From the NCBI GenBank assembly GCA_964036295.1, contig OZ038462.1:34988355-35052354 (forward strand): a stretch of 64,000 nucleotides of DNA, read 5' to 3'. How positions within the stretch are numbered: position 1 is the stretch's first letter; each line of letters opens with the position of its first letter. Below, in pieces: positions 1 to 10,860 of the stretch. This stretch comes from Plumapathes pennacea (taxonomy: Eukaryota; Cnidaria; Anthozoa; Antipatharia; Myriopathidae). A program made the position numbers and the translations under genes. The notes beneath the pieces are model-generated. The model had not been told where the DNA came from. It saw only the letters and a list, made by a program, of their open reading frames with translations, and ran no database searches.

Positions 1-2264
1 ACACTTTACCGAGCAATTATATGGAAAAATGTTGTCCAGGGCCGAAACCTGGTCAAAGCTGACCGTCTCGGATTGGAGACCGGGAATAATTTTTAAAAGT
101 CAGTTTATAAAGCCCACGGATGGCGGACCGAAGGTAGATTATCCCATCGTTGATTTCTGTGCTCTTGTGTTTTCGATTATGCCAAATTGTTGTTTATGGA
201 CCGGGGTGAAACATGCTTCCATAAACCCGAGTTGTTCTTCCCCTCGAGCTAAAGTGTTTGAAGAAAGAGTTGTCCCGCTTGCCAGGTTCACCCGCCCTGC
301 CGAGTTGTCTCGTCCTTTTCTCTCTCCCCCCCCCCCCCCCCCCCCCCCTACCCAAAGCGAGTTGGCAATCCTCATGCAAGCGGTTGCTTGAAATTTTCAA
401 AGGAATAAATGAAAAGTTACCTCGCCCCGGGTAACTCTGAGAGATGGTTGTCTCGGGTACCCCGGATAACATTTCTCCATATAAACGGGGCAATGGAATC
501 TAAGACCCAGAGTTACTCCGCCCCGGCCTAAACGTAAATGTTGTTAAGTAATAGCTAAGCTAAGGCTTGCTCTAAACCTCGGCTTTATTTGCATGTGTGA
601 GCTAAAGCAAATGGGCCAATCTTTTTAAACAAAGCCTAACTTAGACCTGGTTATCGCTAAATTGAAGTTTAGACGAACTCGCCAAGCCACTTACTTCGTC
701 ATCAGATAGAGAAGATAAAAGTCGACAATTGCCTATTTTTCTTTTCCTATGCATCCTTCAGAATGCAAAACCACTTATTCTGATCCTGATAAAACCTATT
801 GGAACTCACTAATTTACTAAAATTGTTCGAACAGCCATAATGATCTCTTAGTTTGCTTGACCCTTTTAAAATCTTATTCAAAATCTATAATGGAGAGTAA
901 ACATTAAAAGCCAAACGTAAAACAAGACAGTCATCTGTAAAACGCGGTCGCTCAAGGCGAAAGATCAGCCATATTTTTATCTTCTAAGACATCAGATAAG
1001 TGCGCCAACTTGGATGCATGAAATAAGAAAATAAGAATCAAAATTGGCATTAAATTTGCATGACGCGGCACTTATAATAAAGCAGATACAACCATGAATA
1101 CTTGGACCTTAATTTTTCTGCGCTGACAGCACCCGACGTCAAGCCTGTCTAGACGCGTATGAACCATGCAATTTATTCCTTCCTTTGGCAAGGCTCAATT
1201 ATCATGGAAAAAAGGGGTGCAAGTTTTTGAATTATTCACGAGTTGAAGCCACGATGATTATTGAGCTGACATCATTGCAAACAATCGGCCTTTGTGCAGC
1301 TCTTATCGCTTTATGGCTGCTCGTAAATGGCCGGGCTTCATTTATAATTAAGTAAACGATAAGGAAATGGCTCATACGACAGACTATATAAGACCAGGCA
1401 AATTCAGTTAACAACATTGTTTTATTGCATTGGTCGCTCGAAAAGGCGAAAATTTTCACAAGGTAATCGCGCGCTGAGTTTTGAGTAAGCCAACAAAACG
1501 AATAACGACATATTATAGAACTTTTGTCACCTTTTTCCCTTAATTTTTCAAGCTATGCCTGAGCTAATTGTTTTGTAGTCTCTGCTGATTTATTCCCGCT
1601 TCATTATGGTTGCGTTTCTCACCGTCATAACCTCCTTTTCTCCTTACTCACATTTTTTGACAGAATAACTCCGACTTGAAAACTCTGATCAAGGTAAGAT
1701 GTATAACCGTGTTGTTTTTCTGTCTCACTATACACTGCTTGTCTGATGAAAATGACAAAAAATGCACTTATCTCTGCACCATTCGACTGAACTGATCTTC
1801 GTTATACAAGTTGGTTTTGTTTGAATTCCCTTTTTCGCAATAAGGTGCGCGCGTGATTTGGTTTCAACAAATATTTGCAATTTTTATTTCGCCGCTTTCG
1901 ATAATCGGTTAAATATAATTTGAACCTTATTTCTAAAATACTTTAAAAAAAAAGGCTACTTCTCCGCTTTTGTTTTAAACGATCCCAGGTGGTCAAAGGA
2001 AAAGACGGAACTGTTTCAAACAAGACTGAAAAGATTGAAGAAACTTAACTTCCATTTCAATCTCATTAGCTTCTTTTCACTGACAGCAGTGTTTGGTACC
2101 TTGTTTTTATTTTTTATTATTTAATTTTGTTCAGATATTTAAAATAGAGGACTACCTGTAAAACCCTGAAAAGGTTCCCCTACATATTGCATCTAAATAA
2201 AGCTTTTGTCGTTGTATTAACCAAACAACAGCATTGACGGTATTGACAAGATTGAATTGCAGTG
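1..2264. other. Intergenic, no gene seen
   Basis: AT-rich DNA with only short random open frames. A C homopolymer lies at 326-348 and makes the long-looking open frames there uninformative. I see no splice-linked exons, RNA gene or transposon termini. Confidence 0.6.
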
Positions 2265-3264
<1,000 letters not shown>

Positions 3265-3629
3265 TAAGTCAAGACTAACCCTTCCACTCCCAAGAGTGAT
3301 CACCTTCAATTTTTTCTTTCAGTCTCTCACCAGAGATATATCATGCACTATGGAGAATTAGGACTTTGATAGATTGCTAAAATGAAAGTTGACTGAAGTA
3401 TCAATTCTCATTACATCACTCATACATTTCAACTAAATGGTTGGGAGAATCTGCATTATGAACCTGGGAGAGAAAGGGTTAAACATACAATACAACAAAC
3501 ATTAACAACGTTGACAGTGTCATTACAGTGTACCCATTAAGAAACTTAACTTTGCGACAGACTCCATCGATTCGCAATCGTATTGTAGAACGGTCTACAA
3601 AAGGCAGTACCTGTAGAGTATACTCTTCG

Positions 3630-3660
3630 GTAAGTTTTATTCATTTTTTTCTCCCGACAG
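3630..3660 (+). other. Possible ultra-short 5'UTR intron (31 nt)
   Basis: GTAAGT is followed by a T-rich tract and CTCCCGACAG placed exactly before the ATG of the peptide gene. The paralogue has the same arrangement over 30 nt (9382-9411). Both ends look like consensus splice sites, but the length is near or below normal spliceosomal minima, so it may equally be unspliced leader. Confidence 0.4.
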
Positions 3661-3903
3661 ATGAAGGTTATCCTGCTTGTTGCTCTCGTTGTGATGGCCA
3701 CTGCTTCCCTGAGCAATGCATCATGCAACAGTGCATGTCAGGAGCAAACTACGAGTTGCATAATGAACACCGACACTTGCAATAGCCCGGAATCCTGTGG
3801 GGCATGTATAAAAATTGGATTTTCTTGCAGCAATGGATGCTCGAGACGCAGGGAAATACTAGGTCGGTTTCTTGGAAGGTCGAACGACTATGCCCAGGAA
3901 TGA
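3661..3903 (+). CDS. Small secreted eight-cysteine peptide precursor, copy 1
   Basis: 80-residue precursor of unknown function. Residues 1-19 form a signal peptide (MK, hydrophobic core, Ser-Asn-Ala end), so it is probably secreted. The next ~40 residues hold eight cysteines spaced C-x3-C-x6-C-x6-C-x5-C-x2-C-x6-C-x3-C, suggesting four disulfides. The tail is strongly basic, RRRE(I/V)LGRFLGRS(N/S)DYAQE, and is the best conserved part relative to copy 2. The start is chosen by the signal peptide and conservation. AATAAA sites follow near 3942 and 4022. The general form resembles cnidarian small cysteine-rich proteins and venom or antimicrobial peptides, but I cannot assign it to a named family; the known coral SCRiP layout (propeptide before the cysteines) is not seen here. 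Confidence 0.82.
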   Translation: MKVILLVALVVMATASLSNASCNSACQEQTTSCIMNTDTCNSPESCGACIKIGFSCSNGCSRRREILGRFLGRSNDYAQE

Positions 3904-4530
3904 GCCAAGGCCACTCAATCTCAAGAAAATTCTTGTCGAACTGAATAAATGAACTCAAGATTGCAGGCACTTCTTTTTTCAGGAACCTTCTGTACAACAC
4001 TTCATAGTGTGTTTGCCTCCTGAATAAATGTCATTCTTATTACTATTATTCCGCGGTCTAATATAAAAACGTTTTGATTTCGTGTATTCTCACTGCAATG
4101 TAAGCAATTTCGTACAGGTTTTCATTCTCAAGGGAACATAAAACCAGGTTTCACGTCGAAGAAGTAAATAAAGCCAGTAAAATGTGTTTAAATGTTTCCT
4201 TAGTATAGTGTGCCAAGTATCGCAGATCGTCTTGAAACAGCGGAAAATAAAAACTGTTAATGGTTCAATAGAGCGTGAGGTTCTTCTTCTGCCAATCCGT
4301 TCTGGGATTAATTATAACCACTCCTTCCCACTTGCAGAGAACTTTAACACACTTTAGCCCTCGGATGATTTGATGGACTGACATACTACTGGGTGGGTCT
4401 GACGTCTTTAGTTTCCATGGCAACTAAATGATCGACTTGTAGCTACCTATTATTTAAGTAAACAGACGGCAATTTGTTCATTTTGTTCATTTTTTTGTTG
4501 GGAGAGCCTGAGGCCGTCAATATATTTCTG

Positions 4531-5923
4531 AGCTCATAATACAAATTCTCCCAACCAACCAAGAGGAAAATATATAAGGGATGTAGTGAGAAAGTCTACC
4601 AAAAGTGCAATTTCTCCAGGTTGGTCTGACGTCTTTAGTTTCCATGATAACCAATTCAAATGATCGACTTTATACAGCATGTACGACTTTATCATTTTAG
4701 TAAACTGAAAGCAATGTTCAATGTCAGTGGTTGTCATGCTAGCATGGCGCCTCTCTCATAGACTCGTTTTTGCAGCATCCTTCACATGACCCGTCTTGGG
4801 CGCCAACAAATGCCAAAAGGTAGCAAGAAAGGAACGAATAAATCCGTTCATCTGCAAGGAATATAGCAAGAACAAGATCAATAAAATCAAGAACAAGAAC
4901 GAGAAAACCACAATAAGAAGTATATCAAGAACAAGGAAGAAAGGCCAGGAGAAATTGAAAAAAGAAATAAAGTATTCAGTAGACAGTGTAAAGATGAAAC
5001 CGCTTCGTATCACTTTGAATGTAACTATAAAACCAGTCAGAAGTTGCTAAAGCCTTAATCCATTCCGTCTCAAGTTTAAAATACAATTCTCTCGACTACT
5101 CAGAACTGTCTGAGACAATGCATACATGGTGTGAGAATTGGTTGCCCTACTTGAAGAACGTATTGTTGATGCCCACTCTCCTATACATAATGTGTCAAGT
5201 AAAATATACAACCCAGAGCTCCTGAATTCTCAAATGAAAACTGAAAGCCTGCCTCCACTTAGTCCCTTTGATCCCTTTTTAGTGTTCCACCGTCAGATCC
5301 CGCTTAGATTGTGATGATGACATTTTGTGGCTGACCCGGCAAAATATCCGAGTCACCAATCTCCGCATTAAGTAATGTGCTAGACTGTACAATTCCATCC
5401 GTTTTTTTTCCTTGGCAGTGAACGGGATACCTCTTACGCAAGACATTCGCGAGCGTGTTGTTCTTGCCCAGTCCACTACGGTTTCTACTTCGTTGACCTC
5501 TTTCCATAGGTCCGCCGTTTGTTTTCTTAGAACCTCATTTTTCCTTTCCAGAGCTTTGAAGCTTTCTTTCTTAGTTCATCAAATCCGTTGCTAATAAAGT
5601 CTGTAGCGAGCCAGCGTTTACTTTCGAGCACTTCGCCCAAAATCGATCGCAAAATATCCTTAATTTCCACTTTGATCTAGAAACATAGCAATAAGTTATC
5701 TCTCCATTCTGGTTCGAACTCAATAAACGAAAACTTGGCGGCGCAAAACCTCAAATTCGACGAAAAGACGGGAGCTATGAGAAAGACGCCATGCTAGCAC
5801 GACAATTACCGCCGATATTGATGGCTGTCAGTTGACTAAAATGATGGATAGCTGCAAGTCAATCATTTGGCTGCCATGGAAACTAAGAACATCAGGAGAC
5901 CCACCTGAGCCACAGGCAACCCA
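4531..5923. repeat. Duplication spacer with internal inverted repeat
   Basis: About 4615-4775 is repeated in reverse at about 5765-5900 (shared stretch with TTTAGTTTCCATG and a following GCTAGCATGGCG). The 4615 block is also a direct repeat of 4376-4470, so this sequence family occurs four times around the locus, including 8590-8640 reversed. The middle is A-rich low-complexity sequence (4860-4980). Confidence 0.65.
5285..5690 (-). pseudogene. Possible decayed retroelement ORF1-like fragment
   Basis: Reverse-strand frames contain a charged, helix-forming stretch (residues like RKKESFKALERKNEVLRKQ and LWKEVNEVETV), then a segment ending GDSDILPGQPQNVI. Together these recall the coiled coil and downstream part of ORF1 proteins of non-LTR elements, but the pieces lie in different frames. 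No catalytic domain is visible. Assignment is tentative. Confidence 0.22.
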
Positions 5924-6503
5924 GGCTTAGGGACCTGGTAACGAGTTATAAGAGTTTGCCGGTGAAGCTGGATATTTCACAAAATAATTAAATAAAGAAC
6001 TGAAACTTGCCTGCTGTGTTTACTGACCTTGAACTGTCTGCATTCGCAATTTGAGCGCTATCGGTTGATTTCTACGGCCGCCAGGGGGAACGATAGGAAA
6101 GAAGGACAGGTGGGAGTCGCGCCGATGGCGTCGTATCAAGTAAGTCGAACTCTGACCGATTTTTATCCTCGAAAGTCACAATCAGCCGTATCTCATCTTA
6201 AGCACTGAATTGGCAAATACATTCTCTCATTATTTGAGGCAGGAAATTCCACACTTGCTCCATTCTCGGCAAGTACTCCGCCATTAAACGTCGCCAATTC
6301 ACTCGTTTGGAGCCATTTTGATCCGTCCGGAGAGAAAGCGTTATCACTGAAAACCGTTGGCGCGCGGCCGGGACTGGGCGCTGACCTGGGCCGAATAGCA
6401 AAAGTCGGCCGGCAGAGGGTCGGGCCGGGGGGGAGAGGGGGGATTGTCACACACAGTACTGATCGAGTTTACAGAACTCAACTCGTTACCAGGTCCCTAA
6501 GCC
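5924..6503. mobile_element. TIR element of about 580 bp
   Basis: Bounded by near-perfect 24-bp terminal inverted repeats, starting GGCTTAGGGACCTGGTAACG at the left and the reverse complement at the right. It interrupts the centre of the inverted duplication. It has no transposase, so it is non-autonomous. The GC-rich internal sequence (6350-6440) gives an 85-codon open frame without recognisable domains. No clear target duplication is seen, so the superfamily is not assigned. Confidence 0.75.
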
Positions 6504-6672
6504 TCTATCATATAGAACGGATAACTTGCCCTTTTGATAGACTTTCTCACTACATCACATATTTTTTCCCCTTGGATGATTGGGAGTATTTATTATGAGC
6601 TCAGAAATATATTAGCTGCCTCGCAACAACAAAAAACATTGAACAAATTGCTGTGTGGGAGTGTGTACTTAA
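6504..6672. repeat. Detached piece of the right duplication arm
   Basis: Matches the reverse complement of about 4455-4600. It was separated from the rest of the arm (8579 onward) by insertion of the TTAA-flanked transposon. Confidence 0.6.
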
Positions 6673-6992
6673 AGGGGTACTTTGACCAAAATCGGACCAT
6701 CGCTTAAATTCAATTAAAAACAGTTAAAAACAATCTTTAGCACACCACTAACAATCCTACCAAACCGTTTGCCGAAATTATTTTTGGAAGTGCCACTTTT
6801 TGACCTCTGTTTTTCTTGAGCCGTGAATAAATCGATAATTCCGAGTGGGGATTGGAGAGACCGGCGTGACGTCATCTTACCAACGCAAAGTATCACAACT
6901 ATAAGGGAAGTGTGAAGTTTTGCAGAAGAGCGCGTGTAACTCTTGATTGAAATCGAAGTAGAATTTGGAATTTTCAAAGAAAACTGCACAAC

Positions 6993-7260
6993 ATGCCAGG
7001 TAGGTGTGTAGTGCAGGGCTGCGACAGCAAGTCCAACCCGAAAGAGGGCATTTCCCTTCACATTTCGCTCAACAATAAAGCGCTGTGCGCGATGTGGAAG
7101 AACGGTTTGTGCTACTTCATCGCAAGAACTTCAATCCTGGTGATCGCTTCTCTGTCTGCTCGAAGCATTTCGAAGAGAGCTGTTTTTCAAGGCTCCACCA
7201 AGAAGGTTTTCTCCAGCAGACTGATTCCAGGATCAGTCCCCACAATTTGGAGAGCAACTA
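6993..7260 (+). pseudogene. THAP-domain transposase fragment, frameshifted
   Basis: Starts MPGRCVVQGCDSKSNPKEGI, the classic THAP C2CH start (C-x4-C) followed by the Trp of the motif. The second half (R-x-NF-x-PGD, then VCSKHFEESCF with the third Cys and His) is in another frame, and the closing LIPGSVPTIW (Pro of the AVPTIF box) is in the first frame again. At least two frameshifts therefore break the DNA-binding domain. No catalytic core follows. Confidence 0.75.
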
Positions 7261-7737
7261 AAGATCGAGGCGAAAGTGCAAGAGATCGTCGTAAGTCTTG
7301 ACGAGGGAATTTTTTCGAAGTTTGAGCAGTTTAAGAGTCCCAAAATTTGCAAACTGTCATCAAACTGCTTTCTTAGATGTTTCGTTTAGCAGAAATTGCA
7401 AGAACTGGACTTTCGCATCGCACGCTGTGGCGGCGTGACAACTTGTTATGAGTCCATTCGAGTAAATTTGAAGCATTTTTCGGACTGATGCAACTAAAAA
7501 CCATACTATTACAAGCGTTAGTGAATACAAAAAGGCGGTGTTTCAATGTGATTGTTGTAGCTTAATAAAACGGTCAAGTTAACTAGACGGCGGCTTTTCA
7601 TATAGACACAACGCCGGGCGGAATCACACAACAGTCGGCATGTCAAATCAACGTAATTGTATTTATTCAAAATAGTGGCACTGCATACGATCTATGAATT
7701 TCACTTTACATTAAAACCCATGCATTTACTAGATCCT

Positions 7738-8330
7738 TCAATAATCTGATAGAATCAAAAAGTTCATGTTGATTTTGCAGTAGTTTGTGTGCTACTGACT
7801 TCGTAAATTTCCGAGTTCTGAAGTGTGTTAAAATTAATAATGATCTTACCACGTTCCAAAATTTACTTCTCGGCTGAATCTTTTCTTGAATTCGGCTTCT
7901 TCTTCGACCGTGACTTGCTCGACGTACGCCGCTAGTTCTTCGATGTTTTAATAGAATTGAAATGTTTTGACAGAATCGAAAAGTTCATGTTGATTTTGCA
8001 GTAATTTGAGCGCTACCGTCTTCGTAAATTTCCGAGTTCTCAAGCGACATTAATAATGGTCTTACCACGTTCCAAAATTTACTTCTCGGCTGAATCTTTT
8101 CTTGAATTCGGCTTCTTGTTCTTCTTCGACTGTGACTTGCTCGACGCACACCGCTAGTTCTTCTTCCGTGGCAGCTGCTTCAAAGACTGTCGTCGTACGC
8201 AAACGTACTGCCTTCAACACTTGAATGTACATGTCAAACATCTAACAATGACTCGTGAGTCGATAAAATAGAAGAATTCGAAGAAATTATCAATGAAAGT
8301 TCGCTCTCACTCGAAGACATTTGCAAAGAA
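7738..8330 (-). pseudogene. Duplicated exon remnant of the transposon's second ORF
   Basis: On the minus strand near 8170-8060 an open stretch reads (E)EELAVCVEQVTVEEEQ then a basic KKRFSREVNFGTW followed at once by GTAAG, as at an exon end. About 215 bp including this exon is repeated directly (7738-7950 and 7965-8175, slightly diverged). A start-like MSSSESELSLII lies upstream near 8320 in a frame that ends early. The acidic stretch followed by RFS...W resembles the lead-in to cysteine-rich zinc-binding domains of the P2X7-cytoplasmic type found in cnidarian repeat proteins; that part is inference. Confidence 0.4.
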
Positions 8331-8578
8331 ATGTGTGTGAAGTCCGCGTCTCGTTGGTAAGATGACGTCAGAGTGGTAAACCGCTGGCCCGAAATATTTA
8401 TTCACGGCCAACATGGCGGACAGGCGTTTTAGCCTCCTTTGAATTAATATATCTCGGGAGTCTTACATCTGAAAAAAAAGTTTTTGGGACATTTTGCTAT
8501 TCATACCATACACTTTCATTTAAAGTGGTTAAAATAGTATTTCAAAGTGGTCCGATTTTGGTCAAAGTACCCCTTTAA

Positions 8579-9790
8579 ATGATGGGTAGTTTACAAGTCG
8601 ATCATTTAGTTGCCATGGAAACTAAAGACGTCAGACCCACCCAGTAGCATGTCAGTCCATAATAAGTCATCCGAAGGCTAAAGTGTGTTAAAGTTCTCTG
8701 CGAGTGGGAAGGAGTGGTTAATAATTAATCTCAGAACGGAGTGGCAGAAGAACAGCCTCACACTCTATTGAACCATTAACAGTTTTTATTTTTCCTGTTT
8801 CAAGACGATCTGCGATACTTGGTACACTATATTAAGGAAACATTTAAACACATTTTACTCTGACTGTATTTACTTCTTCAACGTGAAACCTGGTTTTATG
8901 ATGCTCTCTTGAGAATGAAAACCTGTACAAAATTGCTTACATTGCAGTGAGAATACACGAAATGAAAACGTTATTGTATTAATATATTATTCAGGACGCC
9001 AAAATCACTGTGAAGTGTTATACAGAAAAGTCTTGATAAAAAAAAAAAAAAAAAAAAAAAAAAACTACAAGCACGTCTGCAATCTTGAGGTCGACTAGGA
9101 GTTTCTTGAGATTGAGTGGCCTTGGCTCATTCCTGGGCATAGTCGCTTGACCTTCCAAGAAACCGACCTAGTACTTCCCTGCGTCTTGACGCCGGGCATC
9201 CATCGCTGCATAAATTTCCAGCATCTATACATTCCTGACAGGATTTGTGGTCTTTGCAAGTTCTGGTGTTCATTAAGCAACTCGTAGCATCCTCCTGACA
9301 TTTATCGTTACATGATGTAGCGCTAGCCCTCAGAGAAGCAGTGGCCATCACAACGATAGCAACAAACAGGATAAACTTCATCTGTCAGGGGAAAAAATGA
9401 ATAACACTTACCGGAGAGTATAATCTACAGGTACTGCCTTTTAAAGACCGTTCTACAATTCAATTGCGAATCAACGGAGTTTGTCGCAAAGTTAAGTCTC
9501 TTAATGGGTACACTGTGATGGCACTGTCAACGTTGTTAATGTTTGTCGTATTTTATGTTTAACCCTTTCTCTCCCAGGTTCACAATGCAGATTCTCCCAA
9601 CCATTCAGTTGAAATGTATGAGTGATGTAATGAGAATTGATAGTTTAGTCAACTCTCATCTGAGCAATCTATCAAAATCCTAATTCTCCAAACTGCATGA
9701 TATATCTCTGGTAAGAGACTGAAAAAGAAAATTGAAGTTGATCACTTCTGGGAGTGAACGAGTTAAGTTTGACTTACGAGTATAGTGTTT
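8579..9790 (-). repeat. Right arm of inverted gene duplication
   Basis: Reverse-complement counterpart of 3265-4530 with scattered substitutions and small indels. Includes the second peptide gene and a poly-A insertion at 9038-9064 that the left arm lacks. Confidence 0.85.
9127..9381 (-). CDS. Small secreted eight-cysteine peptide precursor, copy 2
   Basis: 84-residue paralogue of the 3661-3903 product in inverted orientation. It has a signal peptide (MKFILFVAIVVMATASLRAS), the identical eight-cysteine spacing C-x3-C-x6-C-x6-C-x5-C-x2-C-x6-C-x3-C, and the conserved tail RRREVLGRFLGRSSDYAQE. It differs by a short insertion after the signal peptide and a Pro-Ala insertion before the tribasic site. 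Many loop residues between cysteines differ while the cysteine frame and tail are kept, which suggests selection on both. The same 30-nt GTAAGT...CAG leader precedes the ATG. Function unknown; possible roles include defence, venom or signalling. Confidence 0.82.
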   Translation of the reverse strand: MKFILFVAIVVMATASLRASATSCNDKCQEDATSCLMNTRTCKDHKSCQECIDAGNLCSDGCPASRRREVLGRFLGRSSDYAQE

Positions 9791-9803
9791 TAATAATAAT
9801 GGG

Positions 9804-9807
9804 TTGC

Positions 9808-9853
<46 letters not shown>
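9804..9853. repeat. (GTT)n microsatellite
   Basis: TTG/GTT trinucleotide run followed by a looser GTTT-rich tail, just beyond the right duplication arm. Confidence 0.95.
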
Positions 9854-9854
<1 letters not shown>

Positions 9855-10157
9855 GTTTGTTTTGTTTTTATGCACTGTGAAAGGTGCGAAACGCATGTTG
9901 GTTAAACAGCAATCGAACCCTTAAAAATCGTCGAGTTCTCTATAAATATACCTGAACAGAATGCACAGAAATATGAAATTACCGGAAAAGAGCCGGGAAA
10001 AAAAAAAGCGTCAATCCGAGCACCTAGTGGTGAGCGACCAATAATTTCTTCACGACGCAAGTTTCATGCTTTCGAGGATGATCATGTTGTTAAAACAATG
10101 CTTGGGACCGAATGCAGGAGATCGGTATTTCAGATTGAATGTTGTCGATCGTAGAGT

Positions 10158-10860
10158 CAGGGCCCTTCAAAGTCCACACGAATGCGTTTTCAAAAGTTTA
10201 CGTTTTCGTTTCACTGAAAACGGAATAAAAGTTTTTGCGTCCACACGACATGTTTCCAGATGAACAACCATAAGTTTGCGTTTTCAATGAAATTATCCAT
10301 CAACACGAAAACGAACCAGGCGGGCGCTTTGAAATGTTTGCGTTTTCACCTGTCCACACGTTACGGATAAACATCGTATTAAAAAGTTCCCACTCTGGAG
10401 TTCCGTTTTCGTGACCGTATTCACCGGATGCGTGTGGACGGAAGGCCAACCCGCAAAGAAAAGTTTGCGTTTTCGAAGAAAAAATAAATACGTGTGGACG
10501 GGGCCACGGATCATGCGATTTAAATTTTTTCCATTTTCATTTTACCGAAAACGGAATATTAGTATTGCGTCCACAGGACATCGTTTTTAGATGAACAACT
10601 GTTTTTAAAGTTTGTGTTTTCAGTGGAGTGTGTGAGGTTCAGTGTGTTTTGACCGTCCACACAAAAGCGAGTCTGGGCGGCACTTTCATTGTTTCAAAGT
10701 TTGCGTTTACAGTGAATATGACCGTCCACACGAATACGATAGAGTTGCGTTTTCAAATCTTTCCACTCGGAGGCCGTAAGTTTGCGTTTTCGGTGAATTC
10801 GATGCATCGTTTTCATCGTATTCGTGTGGACGGGACATGAAAACGTGTGGACGGGGCCTC
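10158..10860. mobile_element. Non-autonomous element with GTCCACACG repeats
   Basis: Left end AGGGCCCTTCAAAGTCCACA and right end GTGTGGACGGGGCCT are imperfect inverted termini. In between, GTCCACACG-type motifs and GCGTTTTC motifs recur many times in both orientations. No coding potential. This matches the style of hAT/Harbinger-like non-autonomous elements with subterminal repeats; the superfamily is not proven. Related G(G)GGCCCCGTCCACA-type termini occur in introns of the PGAP2-like genes (45197, 57418). Confidence 0.65.

Larger units (their letters stand above)
3265..4530 (+). repeat. Left arm of inverted gene duplication
   Basis: This arm matches the reverse complement of about 8579-9790, and past a later transposon insertion it continues to match about 6505-6668. 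Shared landmarks in order are an upstream block near 3290-3480, the 5' region near 3530-3630, the cysteine-rich CDS, the 3' flank, and the stretch around 4370-4440 containing GACGTC. The arm carries one peptide gene in the opposite orientation to its paralogue. Confidence 0.85.
6673..8574 (+). mobile_element. Decayed Kolobok-like DNA transposon (TTAA-flanked, THAP)
   Basis: A 1.9 kb element with ~26-bp terminal inverted repeats beginning AGGGGTACTTTGACCAAAAT, flanked on both sides by TTAA (6669-6672 and 8575-8578). The equivalent site in the other duplication arm near 4450 lacks the element (an empty site), so the insertion postdates the duplication. TTAA target duplications together with a THAP domain are characteristic of the Kolobok superfamily; TTAA alone would also fit piggyBac. 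The transposase is broken (see 6993-7260), and a second, minus-strand coding remnant contains a tandem duplication. Confidence 0.8.

Noticed and set aside
3661-3903. Direct assignment to the coral SCRiP family or to a named toxin family
   Set aside because: The eight cysteines fit loosely, but the domain order and the basic tail differ, and no search could be run. Left as an unassigned secreted peptide.
9804-9853. CRISPR-like or minisatellite array
   Set aside because: It is a simple GTT trinucleotide run without spacers, in a eukaryotic context.
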